Shown here: one piece after another, positions 50,663 through 59,572 of the stretch
How positions within the stretch are numbered: the stretch's first letter is position 1
How the letters are laid out: every line of letters starts with the position of its first letter
DNA from: Millisia brevis NBRC 105863
GTDB lineage: Bacteria > Actinomycetota > Actinomycetes > Mycobacteriales > Mycobacteriaceae
Direction: 5' to 3'
DNA length: 64,000 nt
Assembly (NCBI RefSeq): GCF_001552615.1
Contig: NZ_BCRN01000002.1
Coordinates: 402,301 to 466,300, forward strand
The notes under the pieces: generated by a model
The model's input: only the letters and a program-made list of their open reading frames with translations
What the model was told of the DNA's origin: nothing
Database searches by the model: none
Translations under genes and position numbers: made by a program

Positions 50663-51445
50663 CTATGCCTTCCCGGTGGTGTGGCGGTTGCGCTGCAGAA
50701 ACGACAGTCCCAACAACAGGACCGACGCGAAGATGATCGAGGCGAGCGATGCGGCGACCGAGGTCGACGCGTCCACCTTGCCGATGAGGGCGATCTGTAC
50801 CGGCAGGGTGTCGTACCGCAGCAGCGAGGCGAAGGTGTATTCGCCGAGTACCAGGGCGATCGAGATGAACGCCGCGCCCAGCATGCCGCCGACGATATTG
50901 GGCACCACGATCTTCGTGATCACGGTGATCCAGCCGGCGCCGAGCGATCGTGCCGCCTCGGCCAGGGTGGTCACGTCGATCGCCGCCAGCGCGGCGTCGA
51001 TCGACCGGTAGGCGTACGGCAGCACCAGCACCACGTAGGCGAACGCCAGGGTGTACGTCGACGGCCCGAGGATGTAGTCCACCCACGAATAGACGTTGGT
51101 GATGCCGACGACGATCACCAGGGCGGGAATCGTCAGCGGCAGCAGGCACAGGAACTCGATCGGCCGCGACATCTTCGGCACCCGCAAGCGCACCCAGATC
51201 ATCGTGGGCACCAACAGCAGCAGCATCAGCACCACGGTCACCACCGCCAGGATCAGCGAGGTGATGATCGAGGTGCGCAGCGCGTCGTCGGTCAGCAGGT
51301 TCGCCCAGGCCTCGCCGGTGCGCCCGGTCCGGCCGCCCTTGGCCCGCGTGGAGAAGTCCAGCATCGCGAGCAGGGGCAGGAAGAAGTAGATCGCGAACAG
51401 CGCGAGGATCAGGTAGCGCACCACCCGCCGGATGACGCCGCTCAT
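50663..51445 (-). CDS. ABC importer permease, PotC/FbpB type
   Basis: The 260-residue permease has about six spans beginning VVRYLILALFAIYFFLPLLAMLDF. The EAA loop is DVTTLAEAARSLGAGWITVITKIVVPNI. Its ATG overlaps the stop of the previous permease gene by four bases. It is the second membrane subunit of the importer 49551–53483. Confidence 0.9.
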   Translation of the reverse strand: MSGVIRRVVRYLILALFAIYFFLPLLAMLDFSTRAKGGRTGRTGEAWANLLTDDALRTSIITSLILAVVTVVLMLLLLVPTMIWVRLRVPKMSRPIEFLCLLPLTIPALVIVVGITNVYSWVDYILGPSTYTLAFAYVVLVLPYAYRSIDAALAAIDVTTLAEAARSLGAGWITVITKIVVPNIVGGMLGAAFISIALVLGEYTFASLLRYDTLPVQIALIGKVDASTSVAASLASIIFASVLLLGLSFLQRNRHTTGKA

Positions 51446-52353
51446 GCCATCCACCTCGAGGTGCGCTTGAGCAGCAGGTTGTAGGCGTACATCACCAGGG
51501 CCACGACGATGATCATCTGCAGGGCGAGCGCGTAGCCGAGGTTCGCCTGCCCCAGCAGCACCTCGCTGGTCAGCGCGGAACGGATGAACAGCGGGGTGAT
51601 CGGATTGCCCTGGCTGACCAGGACCGCGGCGGTGGCGTAGGCGGCAAACGCATTGGCGAACAGCAGCAGGGCCGAGCCCAGGAAAGCCGGCAGCAGCAGC
51701 GGACCGCCGACGTACCGCCAGTACTGCCATCCGGATGCCCCGAGGCTGACCGCCGCTTCCTTCCACTGCGGCCGCAGCCCGTCGAGGGCGGGCGCGAAGA
51801 CGATCACCATCAGCGGGATCTGGAAGTAGCAGTAGACGACGATCAGACCGGGCAGCCCGTACAACCAGCCGCTGCCGAAGATGTCGATCCCCGGCCAGTC
51901 GCGCAGCGCCTGGGTCAGCACGCCGGAGAAGCCGATGGTGGCGATGAAGGCGAAGGCCAGCGTAACGCCGCCGAACTGGGCGAGCACACCGCTGATCGAC
52001 AGCACCACCCGCCGCAGCAGGCTGTTGGGGCCGGCGCTGACGATCAGATAGGTCAGGATCGCGCCGGCGACCGCGCCGATCAGCGCGGTGCTCGCCGACA
52101 GAATCAGGCTGTTGGTCAGGGCCCGGATCGCTGCCTCGGACGTCAACGCCTGCACATTGCCGAGGGTGAAGCCACCGTCGTTGCCCTGAAATGCCCCGGT
52201 GATCACGGTGATCGTGGGGATCAGCAGGAAGATGGTGAGGAAGATCAGGAACGGTGCGAGCCCGATCATGGGACCGATCGAACTCGCACCGCTTCCCGAA
52301 CGCTTCACCCCCGAACCGGGACGGGCCGTGCCCGTCGATTCGGTGGTGGTCAT
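51442..52353 (-). CDS. ABC importer permease, PotB type
   Basis: The 303-residue permease starts with a hydrophilic Ser/Gly-rich leader and then IGLAPFLIFLTIFLLIPTITVITGAF. The EAA loop is KEAAVSLGASGWQYWRYVGGPLLLPAF. It begins two bases after the binding-protein stop. Confidence 0.9.
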   Translation of the reverse strand: MTTTESTGTARPGSGVKRSGSGASSIGPMIGLAPFLIFLTIFLLIPTITVITGAFQGNDGGFTLGNVQALTSEAAIRALTNSLILSASTALIGAVAGAILTYLIVSAGPNSLLRRVVLSISGVLAQFGGVTLAFAFIATIGFSGVLTQALRDWPGIDIFGSGWLYGLPGLIVVYCYFQIPLMVIVFAPALDGLRPQWKEAAVSLGASGWQYWRYVGGPLLLPAFLGSALLLFANAFAAYATAAVLVSQGNPITPLFIRSALTSEVLLGQANLGYALALQMIIVVALVMYAYNLLLKRTSRWMA

Positions 52354-52355
52354 CG

Positions 52356-53483
52356 TCAGCTGATGACGCGCGACCAGTTGTCCGCGAGGTAGGTACCCGC
52401 GGCTTCGGTCTGCTCCGGCGTGGGGATCACCGGGTCGCCGGTCACCGCCGGCAGCGCATCCCAGAGGGCCTGGTCGATCGTGCCGGCCTGCGCCATCTCG
52501 TCACCGCGCACCGGGCGGGCGCCACCCTTGAGCCACAGGTTCTGGCCCTCGTCGCTGTAGAGGAACTCCTGCCACAGGCGCGCGGCAGCCGGGTTCGGGC
52601 CGTCCTTGTTGATCGCCTGGAAGTAGTAGCCGGCGAGCAACGCGTTCTGCGGGACGAAGACCGTCCAGGTCGGGACGTTCTTGCCGGCGGCGGCACCGAG
52701 GTAGTCCCAGTCGATGACCACCGGGGTCTGACCGGACTCGATCGTGGCGGTATCCGGGTCGACGGCGATGAAGTTGCCCTCGTCGTTGAGCCGGCCGAAG
52801 AAGTCGACGCCGGGGGCGATGTCGTCGGCGGAGCCGCCGTTGGCCAGGGCCGCCATCATCACGCCGCTGAAGGCCGCACCGGCCTGCGTCGGGTCACCGT
52901 TGAGGGCGACGCGTCCGCGGAACTCCGGCTTGAGCAGGTCGTCGAAGGAGGTGATCTCCGGCACGACGTTCGAGTCGTAGCCGACCGACATGTAGCCGCC
53001 GTAATCGTTGACCCAGAGGCCGTCCGGATCCTTGAACTGGTCCGGAATCTGATCGAAGGTCTCGACCTTGTACGGGGCGAACCTGTCGGTATTGGCCAGG
53101 GCGACCGCCTGACCGAGATCGAAGACGTCGGGGGCCGTATCGCGACCGGCGAGCCGGTCGGCGGCGTTGATCTCGTCCTGGGAGGAGGCGGTCGGTTCGG
53201 CGGAATTGACGGTGATGCCGTACTTGTCCTCGAAGGTGGAGATCAATTCACCGTAGTTCGCCCAGTCCGGCGGCAGCGCGATCACGTTGAGCTGGCCCTC
53301 GGCCTGCGCGGCCTCGATCAGCCCGTCGAGACCGCCGAAATCCGCCGCGGACGTCGCCTCGGAGGCATTGACCCCCGACTCGGTCGTCGAATCATTCGAC
53401 GACGACTGCGGTGCGGCGCAGGCCGCGACAACGAAGGTCGTCGCCGCTGCGATCGCCACCGCGGCGATTCCTTGCTTCCTCAT
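52356..53483 (-). CDS. ABC importer substrate-binding lipoprotein, family 1, substrate unknown
   Basis: The 375-residue precursor has a lipobox VVAAC (cysteine at about residue 22), a Ser/Thr-rich tether and a type II binding fold. Sequences such as GELISTFEDKYGITVNSAEPTASSQDEINAADRLAG, APDVFDLGQAVALANT and AYKVETFDQIPDQFKDPDGLWV-like text fit the PotD/AfuA-related family. It is the first gene of the importer operon; 204 bases to ribF hold the promoter, with nothing decisive seen. A catalytic role is absent. Confidence 0.88.
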   Translation of the reverse strand: MRKQGIAAVAIAAATTFVVAACAAPQSSSNDSTTESGVNASEATSAADFGGLDGLIEAAQAEGQLNVIALPPDWANYGELISTFEDKYGITVNSAEPTASSQDEINAADRLAGRDTAPDVFDLGQAVALANTDRFAPYKVETFDQIPDQFKDPDGLWVNDYGGYMSVGYDSNVVPEITSFDDLLKPEFRGRVALNGDPTQAGAAFSGVMMAALANGGSADDIAPGVDFFGRLNDEGNFIAVDPDTATIESGQTPVVIDWDYLGAAAGKNVPTWTVFVPQNALLAGYYFQAINKDGPNPAAARLWQEFLYSDEGQNLWLKGGARPVRGDEMAQAGTIDQALWDALPAVTGDPVIPTPEQTEAAGTYLADNWSRVIS

Positions 53484-53687
53484 GGCCTACCTCCCGGGGC
53501 GTGCCGGTCCGTCCGGCGAGCCCCGGCACAGATTGCACCACTAGTTGTCGACTCGCGCGCATATCGCACCGATCCGCGCGGGATTCTTTATCGTTCCGCC
53601 GCGTCCACGACGTATTCGCGCAACCCGGGGCGCCGTTTGGACACCGATTCGCAACCCCCCGGTAGATCGGAGGACGCCGGGCGACGC

Positions 53688-54671
53688 TCAGGAGGCCGGT
53701 GGAGCCAACCGGTGTGCGCGCACGATCTCGCGGGTCTGATCGACGTCGGCGTGCATGCGCTCGATCAGGTCGTCGACCGAGTCGAAGGCCAGCATCCCAC
53801 GCAGCCGCTCCAGGAAGTCGACCCCGACCCGACGCCCGTACAGGTCGGCGTGCCCGTCGATGACAAAGGCCTCGACGGTGCGGGTGCGACCGGAGAAGGT
53901 CGGATTGGTGCCGACCGAGACCGCCGCCGCGTAGGGGGTACCCGGCTCGAAGGTGCCGTCGAGTTTCGCCGACCCGAGGACGGTGAACAGCGCGGCGTAG
54001 ACCCCGTCGGCCGGGACCGCCGCGTACCGGCTCGGCTCGATATTGGCCGTCGGGAAGCCCAGCTCGCGGCCGCGCTTCTCGCCGTGCACCACGACGCCCT
54101 CGAGGCGGTGCGGACGGCCGAGCGCGTCCTCGGCGGCGGCGACGTCCCCCGCGTCGACACAGGAACGGATATAGGTCGACGAGAAGGTCACCTCGTCGTC
54201 GCTGAGCAGCTTGACCCCGTCGACGGCGAAGCCGAAGCGGCGACCGGCCCGCTCGAGCATCGGGACGGTGCCGAGCGCCTTCTTGCCGTAGGAGAAGTTC
54301 TCCCCCACCACGACCAACGCGACGTGCAGCGTCTGCACCAGGATGTCGTGGACGTACCGCTCCGGGGTGAGCTTCATGAACTCCGCGGTGAACGGCATCA
54401 CCAGGAAGACGTCGACCCCGAGATCCTCGACCAGCTCGGCGCGGCGCTCGAGGCTGGTCAACTGTGCGGGGTGGGCGCCCGGGCGGACGACCTCGATCGG
54501 ATGCGGGTCGAAGGTCATCAGCACGCAGGGCAGATCCCGCGCGCGCGCCTCCTCGACCGCGCGGGAGATCAACCGGCGGTGCCCGCGGTGGAGACCGTCG
54601 AAGACACCGATGGTCAATACGCATCGGCCCCAGTCGGCCGGAACGTCCTCGAGGCCGCGCCATCTCTGCAC
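53688..54671 (-). CDS. ribF: bifunctional riboflavin kinase/FMN adenylyltransferase
   Basis: RibF makes FMN and then FAD. The 327-residue protein has the N-terminal nucleotidyltransferase domain (LTIGVFDGLHRGHRRLI with HxGH, about residue 25, and FSSTYIRSCVDAGD, S-T-IR motif) and the C-terminal kinase domain (GRELGFPTANIEP, about residue 195, and PTFSGRTRTVEAFVID). The GTG at 54671 gives VQRWRGLEDVPADWG, matching the mycobacterial start. It is divergent from sirR. In most relatives it stands right after truB; here sirR is between them. Confidence 0.96.
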   Translation of the reverse strand: MQRWRGLEDVPADWGRCVLTIGVFDGLHRGHRRLISRAVEEARARDLPCVLMTFDPHPIEVVRPGAHPAQLTSLERRAELVEDLGVDVFLVMPFTAEFMKLTPERYVHDILVQTLHVALVVVGENFSYGKKALGTVPMLERAGRRFGFAVDGVKLLSDDEVTFSSTYIRSCVDAGDVAAAEDALGRPHRLEGVVVHGEKRGRELGFPTANIEPSRYAAVPADGVYAALFTVLGSAKLDGTFEPGTPYAAAVSVGTNPTFSGRTRTVEAFVIDGHADLYGRRVGVDFLERLRGMLAFDSVDDLIERMHADVDQTREIVRAHRLAPPAS

Positions 54672-54778
54672 GAGGGGCAGCCTACTGACCCCCTTTGTCC
54701 GGTAGGGAACCCGGCGGCATACCACCGGTGCGACCTGTGCGGATGCTCCGGAGACTGCGGCATGCCTAAGCTGGCCGG

Positions 54779-55450
54779 GTGGGAATCGACGGGCTGTCCG
54801 CTGTCGCTCAGGACTATCTCAAGATCATCTGGACCGCCGGCGAGTGGCATGCCGAGACGGTCAGCACCAAGATGCTCGCCGAGAAGATGGGCGTGTCCAC
54901 CTCGACGGTGTCCGAGGCGATCCGGAAATTGACCGATCAGGGGTTGGTCGATCATGCGCGGTACGGCACGATCGCGCTGACCGAGCTGGGCAAGGCGCGG
55001 GCGATCGCGATCGTGCGCCGGCACCGGTTGATCGAGACCTTCCTGGTCAACGAGCTCGGCTACGGCTGGGACGAGGTCCACGACGAGGCCGAGGTGCTCG
55101 AGCACGCGGTCTCCGATCTGATGGTCTCCCGCATCGCCACCAAGCTCGGCCACCCACTGCGCGACCCGCACGGCGACCCGATCCCCTCGCCGGACGGCGA
55201 CATCCCCGCCCCCGCCGCCACGCCCCTGTCGGACTGCGCACCGGGCTTCGGCGGCCGGGTGGCCCGCATCTCCGACTCGGACCCGGCGATGCTGCGCTAC
55301 TTCGACAGCGTCGGCATCGCCCTGGACATCGACGTCACCGTCACCGAGCAGCGCGAGTTCGCGGGCACCGTCGAGGTGCAGCTGCCGACGGGGATCTGCG
55401 TCGACCTCGGCATCCCCGCCGCCCGGGCGATCTGGGTGGTCGCCGAATAG
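54779..55450 (+). CDS. sirR: DtxR-family metal-dependent repressor (SirR/MntR type)
   Basis: The 223-residue regulator has a winged helix-turn-helix (LSAVAQDYLKIIWTAGEW, MLAEKMGVSTSTVSEAIRKL; about residues 5–60). A metal-binding dimerisation helix set follows (RHRLIETFLVNELGYGWDEVHDEAEVLEHAVSDLM, with the conserved His and Glu ligands), and a C-terminal FeoA/SH3-like domain ends it. It probably represses manganese or iron uptake when metal is bound. GTG 54779 is the only start keeping the first helix. A TTAGG half-site of iron boxes lies just upstream, but no complete box is clear. Confidence 0.88.
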   Translation: MGIDGLSAVAQDYLKIIWTAGEWHAETVSTKMLAEKMGVSTSTVSEAIRKLTDQGLVDHARYGTIALTELGKARAIAIVRRHRLIETFLVNELGYGWDEVHDEAEVLEHAVSDLMVSRIATKLGHPLRDPHGDPIPSPDGDIPAPAATPLSDCAPGFGGRVARISDSDPAMLRYFDSVGIALDIDVTVTEQREFAGTVEVQLPTGICVDLGIPAARAIWVVAE

Positions 55451-55481
55451 GCCGCGGCGGCCGCGGTGGGCCGCCGTTCGG

Positions 55482-56450
55482 TCAGCGCAGCGTCGCCGGG
55501 CGCACCACCATCACCGAGGCGGCGCGCTTGCCGGACTCCTTGACCAGCGCGATCGTGCGCCCGTCCGGGTCGACCGCGGCGTAGACCTGCTTGATGCCGA
55601 TCGGGTCGAGCCAGCGTCCCTGGCTGAGCGATTCGGCCTCGTCGTGGCTGATCGGCCGGTGCGGGAAGGCGATATGCGCGGCCTCGTCGATGCCGATGGT
55701 CACCTCCGGCCGCTCGGCGAGGTCGTCGAGGGTGCGGGCGCGGTCGACCTCGAAGGGCCCCACCCGGGTGCGGCGCAGCGCGGTCAGGTGTCCGCCGACG
55801 CCGAGTCCGGCGCCGAGATCGCGGGCCAGGGCGCGCACGTAGGTGCCGGTCGAGCAGTCGACGAGCACGTCGAGGTCGATGAAGCCGTCACCACGCCGGG
55901 TCTCGCGGATCTCGAAGGTCGCGATGTGTACCGGCCGCGGCTCGAGTTCCACCTCGACGCCCTCGCGGGCGAGGGCATGCGCGCGGCGGCCGTCGACCTT
56001 GATCGCGCTGACCGCCGAGGGCACCTGCAGGATGTCGCCGGTCAGGGCGGCCACCCCGGCGGCGATCGCGGCGTCGTCGACACCGGCCGGGTCGACGGCG
56101 GTCACCGGCTCGCCGTCCGCGTCGTCGGTGGTGGTGGTCGCTCCGAGCCGGATCGTCGCGAGATAGGCCTTGGTGGTCAGCGACAGCAGGCCGAGCAGCT
56201 TGGTGGCCCGCTCGACGCCGACGACCAGGACTCCGGTGGCCATCGGGTCGAGGGTGCCGGCGTGCCCGACGCGGCGGGTCTTCATCGCCTTGCGCACCCG
56301 CGCGACGACGTCGTGGCTGGTGATCCCGGCGGGCTTGTCGATCACGATCAGCCCGGCGGATTCCACCGAGGCGGGGGTCGGCCGATCGGCGGGTACGGAC
56401 CCCACGGGGGCGTCGGGGGGCGTCGGGTCGACCGGATGGGCGGCGATCAT
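55482..56450 (-). CDS. truB: tRNA pseudouridine(55) synthase
   Basis: TruB isomerises U55 in the TΨC loop of tRNA. The 322-residue protein has a hydrophilic leader of about 33 residues, then LIVIDKPAGITSHDVV and the catalytic motif GHAGTLDPMATGVLVVGV (catalytic Asp, about residue 68). CSTGTYVRALARDLG follows, and a PUA-like C-terminus. ATG 56450 overlaps the pptT stop by four bases, so it is last in the translation operon. Confidence 0.97.
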   Translation of the reverse strand: MIAAHPVDPTPPDAPVGSVPADRPTPASVESAGLIVIDKPAGITSHDVVARVRKAMKTRRVGHAGTLDPMATGVLVVGVERATKLLGLLSLTTKAYLATIRLGATTTTDDADGEPVTAVDPAGVDDAAIAAGVAALTGDILQVPSAVSAIKVDGRRAHALAREGVEVELEPRPVHIATFEIRETRRGDGFIDLDVLVDCSTGTYVRALARDLGAGLGVGGHLTALRRTRVGPFEVDRARTLDDLAERPEVTIGIDEAAHIAFPHRPISHDEAESLSQGRWLDPIGIKQVYAAVDPDGRTIALVKESGKRAASVMVVRPATLR

Positions 56451-57130
56451 TCGTTCACGATCGCGGCCACGACCAGCCCGTCGGCGACCATCCACTGCCC
56501 GTCGAAGGCGGTCAGCGCCGGTCCCCCGTCGATCGTCTCGCCGGGGACGAGCAGCTTCGAGTGGAACTCGCCGCGCGCGTCGGCGCCGTTGCGCTCGGAG
56601 ATCGTGAAGGTGATGTGGGCGTCCTCGAATCCGAGCCACCGGTTGGTCAGCGGGAACCACGCCTTGTAGGTGGTCTCCTTGGCGCAGAAGAGCACCTTGT
56701 CGCGGTGCACGCCGTCCCATGCGGCCGCGCCGGCCGGGTCGGCCAGCCAGGACCGCTCCGACTCGAGCGAGACCGCCTCGAGCACCCCGGTGGGCAGCGG
56801 CTCGTGGGGTTCGGCGTCGATGCCCACCGACCGCAGCCGCAGCGCGGGGGCGACCACCGCGGCGCGGTAGCCGTCACAATGCGTCATGCTGCCGACGACA
56901 CCGCGCGGCCAGATCGGGGCGCCCCGTTCGCCGCGCAGGATCGGCTCGGGTGCGACGCCGATCTCCCCCATCGCCCGCCGCGCGCAATGCCGGGCGCCGA
57001 TGAACTCGCGGCGACGCTTGTCGACCGCCTTGGCGATCAACTCCTCCTCGAGCGGATGGGCCCGCAGCTCCGGCGGATCGGAGAACAGCTCCGATGACGC
57101 CACCCCGGCGGGCAGAAGCCTGTCGATCAT
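56447..57130 (-). CDS. pptT: 4'-phosphopantetheinyl transferase PptT
   Basis: This Sfp-type enzyme activates acyl and peptidyl carrier proteins of fatty acid, mycolic acid and siderophore synthesis using coenzyme A. The 227-residue protein has the magnesium-binding pair in SVGIDAEPHEPLP (about residue 115) and the catalytic AKETTYKAWFPLT (about residue 155). GVVGSMTHCDGYRAAVV is also typical. ATG 57130 lies 13 bases after the metallophosphoesterase stop. It matches Rv2794c in both sequence and order. Confidence 0.95.
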   Translation of the reverse strand: MIDRLLPAGVASSELFSDPPELRAHPLEEELIAKAVDKRRREFIGARHCARRAMGEIGVAPEPILRGERGAPIWPRGVVGSMTHCDGYRAAVVAPALRLRSVGIDAEPHEPLPTGVLEAVSLESERSWLADPAGAAAWDGVHRDKVLFCAKETTYKAWFPLTNRWLGFEDAHITFTISERNGADARGEFHSKLLVPGETIDGGPALTAFDGQWMVADGLVVAAIVNE

Positions 57131-57143
57131 CGTGCCACCCCGA

Positions 57144-58100
57144 TCACTGCTGCATCTCCTTCAGCTTGGCCATCCGTTCGGAATGGGCGGCGCGCATCTC
57201 CGGGGTGATCCGGAAGTGGCCGCCGAATTCGTTGAGGTCGTCGGGCCCGTAGTCGGGCACCGGCAGGATCTGCCGCAGCAGCGGTACCGGCAGTCCGCCG
57301 CGGCCGGCCCACTCGCGCGGATAACCGAGCGAGACCTCCTCGAAGCGCACCCCGTCGTACCAGGTCGTGCGGGGGATGTGCAGATGTCCGTAGACCGCGC
57401 AGACCGCGTTGTAGCGCAGATGCCAGTCCGCGGTGGCGGTGGTACCGCACCACAGCGCGAACTCCGGGTACATCAGGATGTCGGTCGGCCGGCGCACCAA
57501 CGGGAAGTGGTTGATCAGCACGGTCGGCTCGTCCGGCGCCAACTCGGCGAGCCGCGCGGTGGTGTACTCGAGCCGCGCACGACACCACGCGTCGCGGGTG
57601 CCGAAGGGCTGCGGCGAGAGCACATACTCGTCGGTGGCCACGACGTTGCGCTCGCGCGCGATCGACAGGCCCTCGGCGGGGGTGCGCGCCCCGCTCGGCA
57701 GGAAGGTGTAGTCGTACAGCAGGAACATCGGCACCAGCCGGACCGGGCCGCCGGCGCCGTTCCACAGCGGATAGGGGTCCTCCGGGGTCAGCACGCCGAG
57801 TTCGCGACACATCGCGACCAGATACTCGTAGCGCGAGACCCCGTACATCTGGATCGGATCGCGCGAGGTCGTCCACAGCTCGTGGTTGCCGGGCACCCAG
57901 ATGACCCGGGCGAAGCGCTCCGCCAGGACCGACAGCGTCCAGCGGATGTCCTCGACCTTCTCGGCGACGTCACCCGCCATGATCAGCCAGTCGCCGCGAT
58001 GCGTCGGCCGGATGTCGTCGATCACCGGCTTGTTGCCCTTGTGTCCGACATGGACGTCGCTGATCGCCCACAGTGTCGGCTTGCGCCGTCCCTCGGTCAC
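57144..58100 (-). CDS. metallophosphoesterase (Rv2795c-like)
   Basis: The 318-residue protein has all five calcineurin-type metal motifs: ISDVHVGH, MAGDVAE, PGNHELW, INHFPLV and YGHLHIP. In M. tuberculosis it partners PptT, where its homologue Rv2795c (PptH) undoes the phosphopantetheine transfer; the same action is inferred here from adjacency. The GTG at 58100 overlaps the MATE gene stop. Substrate proof is lacking. Confidence 0.88.
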   Translation of the reverse strand: MTEGRRKPTLWAISDVHVGHKGNKPVIDDIRPTHRGDWLIMAGDVAEKVEDIRWTLSVLAERFARVIWVPGNHELWTTSRDPIQMYGVSRYEYLVAMCRELGVLTPEDPYPLWNGAGGPVRLVPMFLLYDYTFLPSGARTPAEGLSIARERNVVATDEYVLSPQPFGTRDAWCRARLEYTTARLAELAPDEPTVLINHFPLVRRPTDILMYPEFALWCGTTATADWHLRYNAVCAVYGHLHIPRTTWYDGVRFEEVSLGYPREWAGRGGLPVPLLRQILPVPDYGPDDLNEFGGHFRITPEMRAAHSERMAKLKEMQQ

Positions 58101-59572
58101 GCCCGTTCATCCTCCCGCCGGTCCTCGGCTGCGCGCCGAACCGTATCCGTTGAAGCCTCCGCAGGTGCGGCTGCCGTCGGCTGCTCGCCGACCGCGCTGT
58201 CAGCCGTCGGTGTCCCGGGGGTTCCCACGCGCAGCCACCGGCCGCCGCGAACCCGGGTCACCACGGTGATCGCTCGAATAAGGACGAACATCACCAGGCC
58301 GGTCCAAATTCCCGGCAGCCCCCATCCGAAGATCGCGGAGAGCCAGATGATCGGCAGGAAGCCCACGATCGCGCTCAGCAGCGTAGCGGTGCGCAGATAC
58401 TTCGCGTCACCCGCTCCGAGCAGGACGCCGTCGAGCGCGAAGACCACCCCGGCGACCGGCACGATCACCACGAACAGCCACCACACCGAGGCCATCTGTT
58501 CGCGGACATCGCCATTGGACGCCAGCAGTCCGAGGATCGGGTCGCGGCCGAGGAGGTAGAGCCCGGCCATCACGATCGCGAAGACCACCGACCACCGGGT
58601 CAGTCGACCGGCGAGGGCCCGAGCCGCCCGCCGATCCCCCGCGCCGAGGGCGGCACCGACCAGGGTCTGCGCGGCGACCGCCACGGAATCGAGCAGCAGG
58701 GCGGTCAGCGTCCAGATGTGCAGCACCAGTTGGTGTGCGCCCACCGAGGCGGCGCCGTATCGGGACGCCACCGCGGTGGCGGACAGGAAGCACGCCTGGA
58801 AGGCCAGGGTGCGCAGGATCAGGTCGCGGCCCATCGTCAGCTGCGCGCGGATGATCGCGGGCGCCGGGCGCAGCGACACCCGCTCGCGCAGCAGGGCGAC
58901 GACGAACATCAGCGCGGTCAGCGTCTGGCCGATGACGTTGGCGTAGGCCGAGCCGACCAGACCCAGCTCGGGGGCTCCGCCCCAGCCGTGGACGAGCATC
59001 GGGCACAGGACCGCGGAGACCGAGAACCCGACGACGACGAAGGCCATCGGCGCCCGCACCGACTGCACCCCGCGCATCCAGCCGTTGCCGGCCAGGGACA
59101 GCAGGATCATCGGAATCCCGAGGGCGGCCACCCGCAACCACTCCGCCGCCGGCGGCCCGATCTCCGCACCGCCCAGGGCGCGGGTCACCGGGTCGGCGAC
59201 CAGCTGAATCAGCCCGACGAGCAGGATGCCGATCACCACCGCCAGCCAGGTCGCCTGGACGCCCTCGATCACCGCGTCGCGGCGTCTACCGGCGCCGTGC
59301 CAGCGCGCCGCTCGCGCGGTCGTTCCGTAGGTCAGAAAGGTCAGCTGGGTGCTCACCTGGGCGGCGATCAGACCGCCGACAGCCAGCCCGGCCAGCGACA
59401 GCTCACCGGTGCGTTCGACGATCGCCGCGTCGTAGAGCAGATAGAGCGGCTCGGCGGCAAGTACGCCGAGCGCCGGCACCACCAGCCCGAGGATGCGCCG
59501 CGAGCTGATCCGCTCGACGTCGGGCGGGCCCGAGGCGGACGAATCCCGCGCGCCCGACTCCGGCGTGGTCAT
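58097..59572 (-). CDS. dinF: MATE-family efflux protein (DinF-like)
   Basis: The 491-residue protein has twelve hydrophobic spans in two repeats. RILGLVVPALGVLAAEPLYLLYDAAIVERTG opens the first and LAFQACFLSATAVASRYGA the second, which is typical of MATE/DinF transporters. An Ala/Thr-rich, charged tail follows. The ligand is unknown. ATG 59572 overlaps the nrnA stop. The order nrnA–dinF is the same as Rv2837c–Rv2836c. Confidence 0.9.
   Translation of the reverse strand: MTTPESGARDSSASGPPDVERISSRRILGLVVPALGVLAAEPLYLLYDAAIVERTGELSLAGLAVGGLIAAQVSTQLTFLTYGTTARAARWHGAGRRRDAVIEGVQATWLAVVIGILLVGLIQLVADPVTRALGGAEIGPPAAEWLRVAALGIPMILLSLAGNGWMRGVQSVRAPMAFVVVGFSVSAVLCPMLVHGWGGAPELGLVGSAYANVIGQTLTALMFVVALLRERVSLRPAPAIIRAQLTMGRDLILRTLAFQACFLSATAVASRYGAASVGAHQLVLHIWTLTALLLDSVAVAAQTLVGAALGAGDRRAARALAGRLTRWSVVFAIVMAGLYLLGRDPILGLLASNGDVREQMASVWWLFVVIVPVAGVVFALDGVLLGAGDAKYLRTATLLSAIVGFLPIIWLSAIFGWGLPGIWTGLVMFVLIRAITVVTRVRGGRWLRVGTPGTPTADSAVGEQPTAAAPAEASTDTVRRAAEDRREDERA

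Noticed and set aside
52254..54932. 892-codon plus-strand frame
   Set aside because: It is antisense to the binding protein and ribF, both with clear motifs on the minus strand.
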